This document shows positions 25,322 to 33,999 of a stretch of DNA of 62,688 nucleotides, in pieces. Made by a program: the position numbers and the translations under genes. The notes beneath the pieces are model-generated. The model searched no databases. It saw nothing but the letters and a program-made list of their open reading frames with translations, and was not told where the DNA came from. Origin of the DNA: a virus; the IMG/VR virus record IMGVR_UViG_3300004774_000004, positions 1 through 62,688 of that record. One strand, given 5' to 3'. Numbering within the stretch: position 1 is the first letter of the stretch; every line of letters starts with the position of its first letter.

Positions 25322-25421
25322 CGGGGTAGTAGATGCTTGGCATGTTAATGAGCTTCTGTATAGTGAAGTCAGAGTACATTACGGATCTTTAATTAAAAAA
25401 CTAAAAGAAGAGAATAGATAA
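25299..25421 (+). CDS. 40-aa overlapping gene before the tape measure
   Basis: A 40-codon frame from ATG 25299, overlapping the gp26-like gene by 23 nt and sharing one base with the tape measure start (TAATG). The product is short and charged at the end (SLIKKLKEENR). The pair resembles the G and GT chaperone arrangement before tape measures. Reaching this frame from the first gene would need a +1 (or -2) shift, and I see no convincing slippery site, so separate translation by coupling is likelier. Confidence 0.5.
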   Translation: MKFLLATNGVVDAWHVNELLYSEVRVHYGSLIKKLKEENR

Positions 25422-27901
25422 TGGCTAACGGTCAACCTGAAAATCCGAATATTAAAAACCCATTCTTAGAATTTTCTAAGAACTTTACTAACTTCATGAA
25501 ATATTCTGAGTCTGTAGACAGAAGTAGGAATGTAAACACGGAAAAACTTATGAAGGAAATGGCTATTCAGTATAAACTCCTGAGGACTGCTTATGAGAAA
25601 GGGAATATTACAGCTAAGAAGGGGAAAGAAGAAGACTTATATAATGATAAGGGATTCTTTAAACTTCTTGAGCTCATGGACGGGGTTGACTCTAAGTTAG
25701 AGAAGGTTATAGATAAATATTTAAAGGGTAAGAATTTAGTTAAGGGTGAGAAAGTAGACCTATCTAAATTTTTGGAAGGAATGCAGGAATCTCTTAGAGA
25801 AACTAAAGAGAAAGTTGGCATTCCTACCAAGGATGTCCTCAATAATTTCAAAACATTATTAAATAGTAGTGATGCTAGTGTGAATTATCAACTAGATCTA
25901 TTAGACTTTTTAAGGGAATATGCTAAGGAAGATATAGCAGTATCTGAGGATTTAAAAACCCTGATATCCGAAGTTTTGAGATCCAATAAAATATCTGATG
26001 AGGATAGGGTCAGGTTAAATCAAGAATTATCAAATACTATAGAGGAATATAGTCGAAATCAGTCCACAGCTTTCTCTCCTTTTGCGAGACTGAGAAGAAC
26101 CTTAGATACTACTAACCTTACTATGCAAGGTATGGTAACTTCCTTAACGTCTAACCAACAAAGACAAGGTGGAAATCAAGGTGGAAATCAAGGTGGAAAT
26201 CAAGGTGGAGGAGGGCATGGATTTGCAGAAAGAATACAACGATTTGTTACTGAAAGAACTGGGGAAGCCACTACAGCTTCTGTAAGAAATCTTGCAGTGG
26301 GTGCTTCAGAGATGCTACCTGAACCCCTAAAGCCAGTGGCTGCCATAACAGCTTCATCTGCACCTTTAATATCTGAGGCTGTCATGACAGCCTTAACAGC
26401 TAATGCAGGTTGGGCTACCTTTAAGAATTTGGGCAGTGCCGTAGGACCTCTAGCTAAGACAATGACAGTTCTAAAGGGGGTAGGCATGGTAGCTAAACCA
26501 CTAGCGTTAGGTTTAGCTGGTATTGAAGGAGTTACAAGAGCTACTGAGGAAATCAATAGGGGTAAGGGGAATGTTTTAGATAAAACTTTAAGTGTTCCTA
26601 CAAAATTTGCGGAAGGTTTCACATCTTCCATGACTTTAGGACTATCTGATAAACTATTTGGAGCTTTAAAGCCATCTAAAGAATTTCAAAAGAGATTAGA
26701 ATCTGGTCAAGTTAAAAAAATGTGGGATTTTAATTCAGGTGTTAAAAATAACAAGGCAGATGGCACCAACAACATCTTGGGAGGCATGGGTAATGATACA
26801 TTAGGGGATGTGATAAAAGAGGAAAATAGAAAAATATACGGTCCTAACTTAGATTTAGGTCAAATTTTTACAAATAGCCTTAAGACTCTTTTTCCTTTTC
26901 TAGGTGAGGGTAAATCAACTGAACAAATTAAAATAGACTATGCTAATGAACAAGCTGGACTTGCTAAGAAGGATAAGGAATTCGTGAATACGATTAAAAA
27001 GAAAGAAACTTACACTGAGGCAGGGGGGGGAGTAGGTGGATTTCTAGGTGGCTTAGTAGGTAAGAAAAAAGAAGGTGAGAAACTAGGAACGGAAGTAGGA
27101 GCTAAGGTATACGATATAGGCAAAACTGGATTTCATAGAGGAAAAGAAATAATAGACCAATACGGGAATAGGAGAGTTTTATCTACGAACCCAGAAGATA
27201 AAGCTCAAAGAACTACTTTTGGAAAAAATTCTAGGGGAGAGGACATTACCTCAGGAGACATAGAGAGGGGTAAATTAGCTAAGTCTCTCAACAAGAATAA
27301 AGAATTTGAAAGTTTAGGGGGTAAAAGTTCTTGGTATCGTCCTAGTCAGTTTAGTCAAGATATAGCCTACGGTAAAAAAGGAACCTCCACAGTATTAAAT
27401 GAATTCGCAGGGCAAGGAGCTAAATTTACACTTTCTGGAGCTATGGGTACGTCTGCAAGTAAGCATACTGGAAAAGGTTCTGGAAAAGGTCATGAGTCTG
27501 GTTCTAAATTCGATATAGTCCCTAAGACTGGAGAAACTCTTGAAGGTCTTTATGAGAAAGCATTAAAGAATCCAAGATTCTCAGAAGTAAGTATAGAGAA
27601 TAAGGGAACCGATAACGCACATGTTGACGTTCAGATTGCAAAGTCAGTGTATGAGAATGTTAAGAAAAATGAAGAGTTAGTAGCTAATGCTAAGAAAAAA
27701 GAAGTATTAGTAGCTAAAGCAAGACCAGATGTTATAGTAGCCCCCCCTAAAACACCGCCAAAAGAACAGGGAACTAAAATAGCTCCAGCACCTAGTCCAG
27801 TAGTAGCGAGTGCTCCTCCAGATAGACAAAAGTCTGAAAGAAAAACAAAGTCGGATCATGCAATGGTAGATATGTATAATGTACACGGAGTTTTAGGATA
27901 A
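25421..27901 (+). CDS. tape measure protein with M15-type peptidase domain
   Basis: An 826-aa protein. Residues 1-240 are helical. GGNQ repeats form a linker near 250-265, and 285-375 are hydrophobic and Ala/Gly-rich with membrane-like helices (ITASSAPLISEAVMTALTANAG), as in tape measures that enter the cell envelope. Near the C-terminus HESGSKFD (H691, D698) and AHVD (H734, D736) fit the zinc triad of M15/VanY-type peptidoglycan peptidases. The last 60 residues are Lys/Pro-rich. Length, position after a chaperone-like gene and before hub genes, and the peptidase suggest a tape measure that helps the tail cross the cell wall. Confidence 0.75.
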   Translation: MANGQPENPNIKNPFLEFSKNFTNFMKYSESVDRSRNVNTEKLMKEMAIQYKLLRTAYEKGNITAKKGKEEDLYNDKGFFKLLELMDGVDSKLEKVIDKYLKGKNLVKGEKVDLSKFLEGMQESLRETKEKVGIPTKDVLNNFKTLLNSSDASVNYQLDLLDFLREYAKEDIAVSEDLKTLISEVLRSNKISDEDRVRLNQELSNTIEEYSRNQSTAFSPFARLRRTLDTTNLTMQGMVTSLTSNQQRQGGNQGGNQGGNQGGGGHGFAERIQRFVTERTGEATTASVRNLAVGASEMLPEPLKPVAAITASSAPLISEAVMTALTANAGWATFKNLGSAVGPLAKTMTVLKGVGMVAKPLALGLAGIEGVTRATEEINRGKGNVLDKTLSVPTKFAEGFTSSMTLGLSDKLFGALKPSKEFQKRLESGQVKKMWDFNSGVKNNKADGTNNILGGMGNDTLGDVIKEENRKIYGPNLDLGQIFTNSLKTLFPFLGEGKSTEQIKIDYANEQAGLAKKDKEFVNTIKKKETYTEAGGGVGGFLGGLVGKKKEGEKLGTEVGAKVYDIGKTGFHRGKEIIDQYGNRRVLSTNPEDKAQRTTFGKNSRGEDITSGDIERGKLAKSLNKNKEFESLGGKSSWYRPSQFSQDIAYGKKGTSTVLNEFAGQGAKFTLSGAMGTSASKHTGKGSGKGHESGSKFDIVPKTGETLEGLYEKALKNPRFSEVSIENKGTDNAHVDVQIAKSVYENVKKNEELVANAKKKEVLVAKARPDVIVAPPKTPPKEQGTKIAPAPSPVVASAPPDRQKSERKTKSDHAMVDMYNVHGVLG
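26164..26213 (+). repeat. 12-bp tandem repeat in tape measure gene
   Basis: About four units of GGTGGAAATCAA encode GGNQ, forming a flexible linker before the hydrophobic section. Confidence 0.85.
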
Positions 27902-28566
27902 TGAATATATACGATTCAGTTATAAATAATGAGAGTTTGAGGGTTATGTTAATAATCCCCCCCGAATCTGGAAAATCTCCAGATGAGAAGTCAGCTAAGA
28001 ACGACTCTGTTATCTATGGGTATCTTGAAAATCCTTTTGAGGTAAATACCTCCTTAGAGTGGTCGGATAAGCTATTTGGAAGAGACTATGCTACAAATTT
28101 GAACAAGTTAGTAGGGCAATTAGGGGGAGATATACAAGTCCTCAATATATTAGATACTATGCAAACACCCATAGCAACAAGGATACCCGAATTTAAACTT
28201 GAATTTTATGTAATAGCTACTAAAAAAGACGACAATCCTATGAAAAAAGTATTACGTCTTTATGAGTCTACGTTTCCAGAAAGAGTAAGTGTAGGTACAG
28301 TGAAATACCACTGGGGGTTTGTTCCAAACGCTCTTGCAGAGTCAGGAGGTAGTTCCCTAACACAGCAACCCACTAAAGGAACAGTTATAGTTACCATAGG
28401 TAAATGGTTCAGGGCTATAAATATGATTTTAAAGAACCCAGTTTTAACATACTCAGATACTGTGGGTACTAATGGAAAGCCTCTATGGGTAAAAGTGAGT
28501 GTTATAGTAATGCCAAGAAGACTTCCATACGCGGATGAGTTTGCAAGTATGTTTTTAGTTGATTAG
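27901..28566 (+). CDS. baseplate or tube-cap protein (221 aa)
   Basis: A 221-aa protein whose ATG shares a base with the tape-measure stop. The C-terminal part (TVIVTIGKWFRAINMILKNP, LTYSDTVGTNGKPLWVKVSVIVMPRRLP) looks like the strand-rich domain of baseplate tube or tube-cap proteins. Position between tape measure and gp53-like gene matches the T4 gp48 and gp54 zone. Identity within that group is not certain. Confidence 0.58.
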   Translation: MNIYDSVINNESLRVMLIIPPESGKSPDEKSAKNDSVIYGYLENPFEVNTSLEWSDKLFGRDYATNLNKLVGQLGGDIQVLNILDTMQTPIATRIPEFKLEFYVIATKKDDNPMKKVLRLYESTFPERVSVGTVKYHWGFVPNALAESGGSSLTQQPTKGTVIVTIGKWFRAINMILKNPVLTYSDTVGTNGKPLWVKVSVIVMPRRLPYADEFASMFLVD

Positions 28567-28579
28567 ATGGAGTTAGTAA

Positions 28580-28921
28580 ATGTTTTACGTTAATTCAGAC
28601 TACATAAGTAACGAGAAATACGATTTAGGTAAGTTCATGCCTTTCGAGTTAGATAATTTTGACGTACTAAACTCCTACTTTCTAGAGAATTTTATAAAAC
28701 TCCCCCAAGTTGGAACTTTCACTATAAGTACTGAAGAATACAGACCTGACCTAATATCGTATAAAATATATGAAAATGTATATTACTGGTCTTTAATATT
28801 AATGTACAATGACATAATAGACTTAGAAGATTTGATTACAGGAACTTCTTTAAAATACTTTGGGGTTATGGATTTAGAAAATTTATTTTTTAATCTTCGA
28901 TCATTTGAAAACAAATCTTAA
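28580..28921 (+). CDS. baseplate wedge protein, gp53/LysM-like
   Basis: A 113-aa protein. DLISYKIYENVYYWSLILMYNDIIDLEDLITGTSLKYFG follows the pattern seen in short T4 gp53-type or LysM-like baseplate proteins: an aromatic YYW core, an asparagine, then Gly-x-x-Leu leading to a strand. GGAG lies upstream. It sits between the cap-like and hub genes, consistent with baseplate assembly. Confidence 0.62.
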   Translation: MFYVNSDYISNEKYDLGKFMPFELDNFDVLNSYFLENFIKLPQVGTFTISTEEYRPDLISYKIYENVYYWSLILMYNDIIDLEDLITGTSLKYFGVMDLENLFFNLRSFENKS

Positions 28922-28933
28922 GAGAGGAATACT

Positions 28934-30958
28934 ATGACAATTGAAATAGTGGGACAATATGTATTTTCAGTCTCCATAGGAAAATATAAGGACTTCATAC
29001 AAGATAGTGATCTCACAGAGTTTGCTTTATTTGAAGAGGCTGGATGCGTGCTACCCTATTTTGACTTAATATTTAAGTTTGCTATACCTGATCTAAGAAA
29101 CTACTTAGTGGAAGATAACGTGTTGTCTATCACTTTTGGCTCTAGCAGAGACGATATGAGGACACTACCTTTTCGTATAAAAGTTAAGAATATAGTTGAA
29201 TTTGGTCATGGGGCATGGAGAGCTTCCATAGGAGGAGTCTACGATGCGGTATCCTTTCTAGAAGAGACAGGGACTGAATGTATAAAAGGGGATAGTGGAG
29301 AAAATATCTCAGCAACAGAAGCGTTGAGTAAAGTAACTTCTAGATATTTTAAATTTGATACTAATGTTACTAAGGATACAAGTAATCAAAAATGGCTAAG
29401 ATGTAAAAAAACTACTAGAGATTTTGCTATGGATATGTGGTTACATTCTACACTCAATGATTCATTTCCAGCAGTAGCTATAACCAAAGATGGTAAGTTT
29501 CTATTCAAAGACATAGCTAAGTCAGTGTCAGAGGAACCTAAGTGGGTATTTACTGACGTATCAAGTAATTTAAGCAATAGCGTTAAAACATCAGGACATC
29601 CAGAAATAATAAATGACTCTGGAATAGTTAGCCTTCTAATTCAGAATAAGAAGAACAATGTATATGACATGGATTCAGGAAGTAAGGATGAATTTACATT
29701 TGAAGGTAAATCAATGTTAGCCAACACTGCTATGGTAGAAGAGTCATCGTCTCAACTTAAAGATAGTATAAATTACATTACTAATGGAAATGTACATACT
29801 AGTTATTGGAATTCCTATATACATAACTTAGGATTCCTCACACTGTTCTCAGGGGCTAGGGCGATACTATCTTACACTGATAGGCTTATAGATACTATGC
29901 AAGTTCTAGACGTAGCTAGTTATCTTCCCACTAAACTTGATAGATCTGGAGAGACTGAAAGTGTATATTCAGGTAAGTACTTAATATCTCAAATAGTCAG
30001 GATAATAGGAGCAGGTAGAAATCTTAAGACACATGTAACACTTAGCAGGGAATCATTCAACGAGGTTAGAGATTATATGAGTGAACTGGAATCACAACAA
30101 CCACAGATGATAACTGAGGATACGGAATACACAGATGCCATGCAGAAACTTCAAGACGCAATTACAAATATCAAAGCTTTCTTTGATATCCTAGGTATTA
30201 AGTTAGATATTCCGTCTATGAGAATACTTGCACAAAATTTAATTGATGTATTTAAGGGTATGTTCGGTTACGACGAACAGGGTATTTGGATTAAACAAGA
30301 TTATCTTAAAACAGTAAAAGAAGCTAATCTTAACGATTCTATACTTAGGCAAATATTCTCATTCCTGTCTGAGCGGGGAGAGACTGTCATATTAGCAGCA
30401 GACAGTAGTATAATGACGAGACTTCTTAGTGGGGATTTTAGTGAGTATATTACTAATAGCGTATTAAGAATTCCGAATCTAGGAAATACTGGACTGCTCC
30501 CAGATAGTTTTACATCCAGTGTTTTCTCATGGTACTCTTCTGGATTAATAGATGAAGATAATGCTAATACAGGTAATACAGATCTAGACGGCATATTAAA
30601 GGATACAGTTACTTACTTAAAGACTACTGGAATCGTATCACAAGTGGACAATTCAATGTCTAGAAGATATTGGGGATGCTTAGATAAGGATATTATAAAT
30701 GAATTAGATATTAAGAATTTATATAGTGACGAAACTAAGAGAAGATACTTGAATAAAATGATAACAGTTAAGAAGGGTTATATTTATTTAATATATTCTA
30801 CAAACTTAGGCGAAGCCACCATCAAGATAAACGGAAAAGTATATACTAATTTAGAAATGAAGACTAGAAGTTTAAAATTAGACGGTACATTTAGAAATTA
30901 TTTCGTATATCGTACTAAGGATCTATTTTCTAGTAAAACGCTAATTGAGGTATTGTGA
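28934..30958 (+). CDS. baseplate hub protein, gp27-like
   Basis: A 674-aa protein. Two N-terminal beta domains (DLIFKFAIPDLRNYLVEDNVLSITFG, LPFRIKVKNIVEFG, SIGGVYDAVSFLEE) and TTRDFAMDMWLHSTLNDSFPAVAITKDGKFLFKDI are typical of gp27 / late-control-D hub proteins. The C-terminal 300 residues extend beyond T4 gp27 (391 aa) and include a helical section at 380-430. It ends one base into the spike gene, giving a TGATG coupling. Confidence 0.68.
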   Translation: MTIEIVGQYVFSVSIGKYKDFIQDSDLTEFALFEEAGCVLPYFDLIFKFAIPDLRNYLVEDNVLSITFGSSRDDMRTLPFRIKVKNIVEFGHGAWRASIGGVYDAVSFLEETGTECIKGDSGENISATEALSKVTSRYFKFDTNVTKDTSNQKWLRCKKTTRDFAMDMWLHSTLNDSFPAVAITKDGKFLFKDIAKSVSEEPKWVFTDVSSNLSNSVKTSGHPEIINDSGIVSLLIQNKKNNVYDMDSGSKDEFTFEGKSMLANTAMVEESSSQLKDSINYITNGNVHTSYWNSYIHNLGFLTLFSGARAILSYTDRLIDTMQVLDVASYLPTKLDRSGETESVYSGKYLISQIVRIIGAGRNLKTHVTLSRESFNEVRDYMSELESQQPQMITEDTEYTDAMQKLQDAITNIKAFFDILGIKLDIPSMRILAQNLIDVFKGMFGYDEQGIWIKQDYLKTVKEANLNDSILRQIFSFLSERGETVILAADSSIMTRLLSGDFSEYITNSVLRIPNLGNTGLLPDSFTSSVFSWYSSGLIDEDNANTGNTDLDGILKDTVTYLKTTGIVSQVDNSMSRRYWGCLDKDIINELDIKNLYSDETKRRYLNKMITVKKGYIYLIYSTNLGEATIKINGKVYTNLEMKTRSLKLDGTFRNYFVYRTKDLFSSKTLIEVL

Positions 30959-31659
30959 TGTTAGCAAATCCAACAAAATGGCTCAGGGAATCGACTTTGA
31001 CCAAACCAATAACATACTCTGGAACTATTATAGACAACAATGATCCTCTTAAAATAGGAAGAGTTACTGTAAGAGTTAAAGAGATGTATGGGGGTTATGG
31101 AGAAGATCACATATTAGACGAAGACTTACCATGGATAAACCAACAACCCGCTAGTTTTCTAGGAAATAGTATAGAGACTTCATCATTTGCAGTGCCTGAA
31201 ATAGGAACTGAAGTATCCGTAGAATTTCCCACATCTGACTCATATTTCGGATATTATAAGGGTGGAAGTAATACGATTTTGAATAGAAACGATGCTTTTG
31301 ATGAGGATTACCCAAACTCCTATGGATTCACAGACAGTACTGGTAATATTTTCAAGGTGAATAAAACTAAAGGCACATGGGAGTTTAAACATCCCTCAGG
31401 AAACTATGTCAAGATGAACCAAGATGAGACAATAGACATCTATCAGGCTTCTGGGAACACCTTAAAGATGAATCCAGACGGAACGGTGGATTTAATAACT
31501 ACAACTCTCAACATAACTGCAACGACTACGAATATATCTGGAGATCTAAACGTAACTGGGATAATAACAACTCCAGACTGTCTATCAAGTGGAAAATCTG
31601 GAGCTACTCATACCCATACCGTTCCAGAACACGCAGGTATCTCATCAGCACCTCTATAA
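30958..31659 (+). CDS. central spike, gp5/gpV-like, with HxH tip
   Basis: A 233-aa protein. An N-terminal OB-fold domain (YSGTIIDNNDPLKIGRVTVRVKEMYG, PWINQQPA, FAVPEIGTEVSVEFP) is followed by a repetitive beta-helix (FKVNKTKGTWEFKHPSGNYVKMNQD, TLKMNPDGTVDLIT). It ends with HTH at about 218-220, the pattern that binds iron at the tip of phage spikes. No lysozyme domain is present, so wall digestion may be left to the tape-measure peptidase. ATG 30958 with GAGG upstream is preferred to GTG 30955. Confidence 0.82.
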   Translation: MLANPTKWLRESTLTKPITYSGTIIDNNDPLKIGRVTVRVKEMYGGYGEDHILDEDLPWINQQPASFLGNSIETSSFAVPEIGTEVSVEFPTSDSYFGYYKGGSNTILNRNDAFDEDYPNSYGFTDSTGNIFKVNKTKGTWEFKHPSGNYVKMNQDETIDIYQASGNTLKMNPDGTVDLITTTLNITATTTNISGDLNVTGIITTPDCLSSGKSGATHTHTVPEHAGISSAPL

Positions 31660-31674
31660 AGAAAGGATATTAGA

Positions 31675-32031
31675 ATGTTATACTCAGATATAAATAGTAA
31701 TAACGCTTATGACAATCCCATAGTGGAGGATCTAGACTCTATAATGCAAAGTGTTACAAATATAATGACATGTACTAAGGGCGAAATGCCATTCCTACCT
31801 GAATTTGGGGGTAAAGAAGAAAGTTATATATTTGAAATAGTCGATGTCGTAGGGTCTCTTCTAATGTTTCAATCAATAATAAACAATATTAATGCGTATG
31901 AACCACGAGTAACTTTAAACTTAGCACAGTCCTCAGTCACCCCAGACTATGATAATAACTCATACAACGCTGTGATAGCTTTTCAAATAAAAGGAATGAC
32001 TGGTAATTTTTCAGTGAATAGAGTTATCTAA
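31675..32031 (+). CDS. baseplate wedge protein, gp25-like
   Basis: A 118-aa protein with the gp25 signature: IVEDLDSIMQSVTNIMTCTKGEMPFLPEFGGKEESYIFE near residues 16-58, then YEPRVTL, whose Glu-Pro-Arg is the conserved motif of the family. gp25 links the baseplate wedge to the first sheath ring. AAAGGA lies upstream. It follows the spike gene, the usual order. Confidence 0.85.
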   Translation: MLYSDINSNNAYDNPIVEDLDSIMQSVTNIMTCTKGEMPFLPEFGGKEESYIFEIVDVVGSLLMFQSIINNINAYEPRVTLNLAQSSVTPDYDNNSYNAVIAFQIKGMTGNFSVNRVI

Positions 32032-32034
32032 CTA

Positions 32035-32063
32035 TTGACTTTTCTTTATTAGTATGTTATACT
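32035..32063 (+). promoter_or_regulatory. sigma70-type promoter, extended -10
   Basis: TTGACT at 32035-32040, 17-bp spacer, TGT, TATACT at 32058-32063. It begins 3 bp after the gp25-like stop and serves the endonuclease. Confidence 0.83.
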
Positions 32064-32089
32064 ATGTATTATTAATAGTATGGAGAATT

Positions 32090-33937
32090 ATGTTGAAGAA
32101 AACTGGAACTAACTTTATAATATCAAAGACAGGTCTTATTTATCTCAAAGATAGTATAGAATGTTGGAAACCTGCATATCTAGAATACTTAGATGGAAAA
32201 TCATTAAAGGTATTGGAAGGGTTACTGGGCATTAGTGAGGGAACTTTTAAAAAGTATTTCTTAAAATTTGGGTTTTCCTTAAGAAACGCAGAAGAGAGTA
32301 AAGAACAGAGAGTAAAAACAAATATACTTAAATATGGAGTTCCATATGTGTTACAATCTAAAGAGATTAAAGATAAAGGCATAACTACCAATAGAGAGAA
32401 ATATGGAACCGACTATGCCTCACAAGCCGAAGAGATTAGAGACAAAATAAAGGATACTAATCTCGAAAGGTATGGATTTTCATCAGCTACCAAATCTGAA
32501 AAAGTCAAAGATAAGATAAAGGCTACTTGCATTCATAAATATGGGGTTGAGTATGCTGTTCAGTCTAAAGAATCTGTAGCTAAAAAAGAGTCTACTAATT
32601 TAGAAAGGTACGGAGTAATCAACCCGTTCCAATCAGAAGATATTAAGAATAAAATAAAGAAAACTAATCTAGATAAGTATGGATTTTCATCAGCTACCCA
32701 ATCCGAATTGATAAAAAGTAGGATAAGAAAAACTAATTTAGAGAAATATGGCTGTATTCATGCTCTCCAAACAGAAGAATCCATGAGTAAATTGAGAAGT
32801 ACAAATATATTTAAATATGGATATCCATACGCTATGCAATCTTCTAAGATAGCCAGTAAAGTAAGAAAATTTAAGAAAGAGTCCGTATTAGAGAGTATTA
32901 AAAATAGATTTAATTCGAAGGAATCCGAGTACACGTTATTAGATAGCTATAAAGGCGTATTCTACAACGTAGGTAATAAACTAAAATGGGTTAAATATAG
33001 CGTAAAGCATAGGGTATGTGGTTCTGTTTTTAAAAGTGCCATGAAAGCTGATATAAAATGTCCAATATGTTTTCCTCAGATGAGGGGAGAATCTCAGAGT
33101 AAAATACAAGAATTTATAAATTCTTTAAATATTGACACTGTAGTTAATGATAGGGGGACTATATATCCCCTAGAGATAGATATTTTAATACCTAAGTTGG
33201 GCATTGGATTTGAGTATAACGGGAGTTACTACCATAGTTCTAAGTTTAAGGTATCTAGCTCTTACCACAAAGTAAAAACGGAGTCTTCACTAGCGAAAGA
33301 GATTAAGTTATATCATATATGGGAACATGACAACGAAGATATAATAAAGAGCATGATCAGATCAACATTGGGGAGATGTGAGTGTAGGTATCATGCTCGT
33401 AAACTTAAAGTTAAAGAAGTAAGCATTAGAGAACGTAGAGACTTCTTTAACAATAATCATCTTCACGGGGATGTAAGTAGTAACTTGGCTTTAGGATTAT
33501 ACGAGGGTTCTAAATTAGTAAGTTGTATATCTTTCAGGAAGTGTAGGGAAATCATTGAGATAGCTAGGTTCGCCACACTCTTAAACTCATCATGTGTAGG
33601 AGGATTTTCAAGATTATTAAAAAGTAGTATCCATGAATATAAAATGCAAGGTTATACTAAAATAATAACGTATTGTGATCGAGACTGGACACCTAATTAT
33701 AAAGATTCAGTATATTTTAAAAATGGTTTTAGATTTATAGGGGATACTGGAGTTCAATTAAAATATTACAATGAACGTAGGGAAGTAGTTAGTAGAGAGA
33801 AATATCAGAAACATAAACTTAAAAAAATGTTTCCAAAGTCATATTCAGATACCAAAACAGCAGATCAGATATTGGAAGAAAATAGTATCTATTCAATACA
33901 TAATAGTGGTAATTGGAAATTCGAAATGGATATTTAG
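32090..33937 (+). CDS. Vsr-like (EDxHD) endonuclease with eight KYG repeats and GNAT-like tail
   Basis: A 615-aa protein from ATG 32090 (GGAG upstream; the earlier ATG 32054 overlaps the promoter -10). A helix-turn-helix-like segment at 18-65 precedes eight tandem repeats of 23-24 residues (75-260) of the form TNxxKYGxxxxxQSxExxxK. A zinc knuckle follows (H307, C310, C324, C327). The Vsr-like core is at 336-412: EIDILIP with D364, FEYNGSYYH with H382, SYHK at 391-394, LYHIWE. The GNAT-like C-terminal domain is at about 430-550 (NHLHG, GLYEGSKLVS, GGFSRLLK, DSVYFKNGFRFI), ending HNSGNWKF. It separates gp25-like from gp6-like genes. Confidence 0.84.
   Translation: MLKKTGTNFIISKTGLIYLKDSIECWKPAYLEYLDGKSLKVLEGLLGISEGTFKKYFLKFGFSLRNAEESKEQRVKTNILKYGVPYVLQSKEIKDKGITTNREKYGTDYASQAEEIRDKIKDTNLERYGFSSATKSEKVKDKIKATCIHKYGVEYAVQSKESVAKKESTNLERYGVINPFQSEDIKNKIKKTNLDKYGFSSATQSELIKSRIRKTNLEKYGCIHALQTEESMSKLRSTNIFKYGYPYAMQSSKIASKVRKFKKESVLESIKNRFNSKESEYTLLDSYKGVFYNVGNKLKWVKYSVKHRVCGSVFKSAMKADIKCPICFPQMRGESQSKIQEFINSLNIDTVVNDRGTIYPLEIDILIPKLGIGFEYNGSYYHSSKFKVSSSYHKVKTESSLAKEIKLYHIWEHDNEDIIKSMIRSTLGRCECRYHARKLKVKEVSIRERRDFFNNNHLHGDVSSNLALGLYEGSKLVSCISFRKCREIIEIARFATLLNSSCVGGFSRLLKSSIHEYKMQGYTKIITYCDRDWTPNYKDSVYFKNGFRFIGDTGVQLKYYNERREVVSREKYQKHKLKKMFPKSYSDTKTADQILEENSIYSIHNSGNWKFEMDI
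32312..32869 (+). repeat. eight KYG-type coding repeats
   Basis: Eight in-frame repeats of 69-72 bp within the endonuclease gene. Two units (near 32470 and 32680) share long identical stretches at the DNA level, suggesting recent duplication or conversion between repeats. Confidence 0.85.
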
Positions 33938-33952
33938 TTGCTAAACACTTAT

Positions 33953-33968
33953 TTTATATTCTATATAG
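33953..33968 (+). promoter_or_regulatory. putative phage late promoter
   Basis: TTTATATTCTATATAG, a two-base variant, 32 bp before the gp6-like gene. It restarts late transcription after the inserted endonuclease. Confidence 0.5.
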
Positions 33969-33999
33969 GTAGAATGTAGAATATATAGGGTGTTTTATA

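Noticed and set aside
25261-25421. Programmed frameshift joining the gp26-like gene to the 40-codon frame
   Set aside because: The needed shift is +1 or -2 and no convincing slippery sequence is seen; kept only as a question in the findings.
26200-26631. Minus-strand frame of 143 aa inside the tape measure gene
   Set aside because: Shadow frame of a strong gene; no promoter or ribosome site, and the plus-strand protein reads sensibly throughout.
32054-32089. Earlier ATG for the endonuclease at 32090
   Set aside because: It lies within the promoter, overlapping the -10 box, so it cannot be on the transcript; GGAG precedes ATG 32090.
32312-32869. CRISPR-like array
   Set aside because: The repeats are in-frame coding units of 69-72 bp in an endonuclease gene with no unique spacers; no CRISPR array or cas gene was seen.
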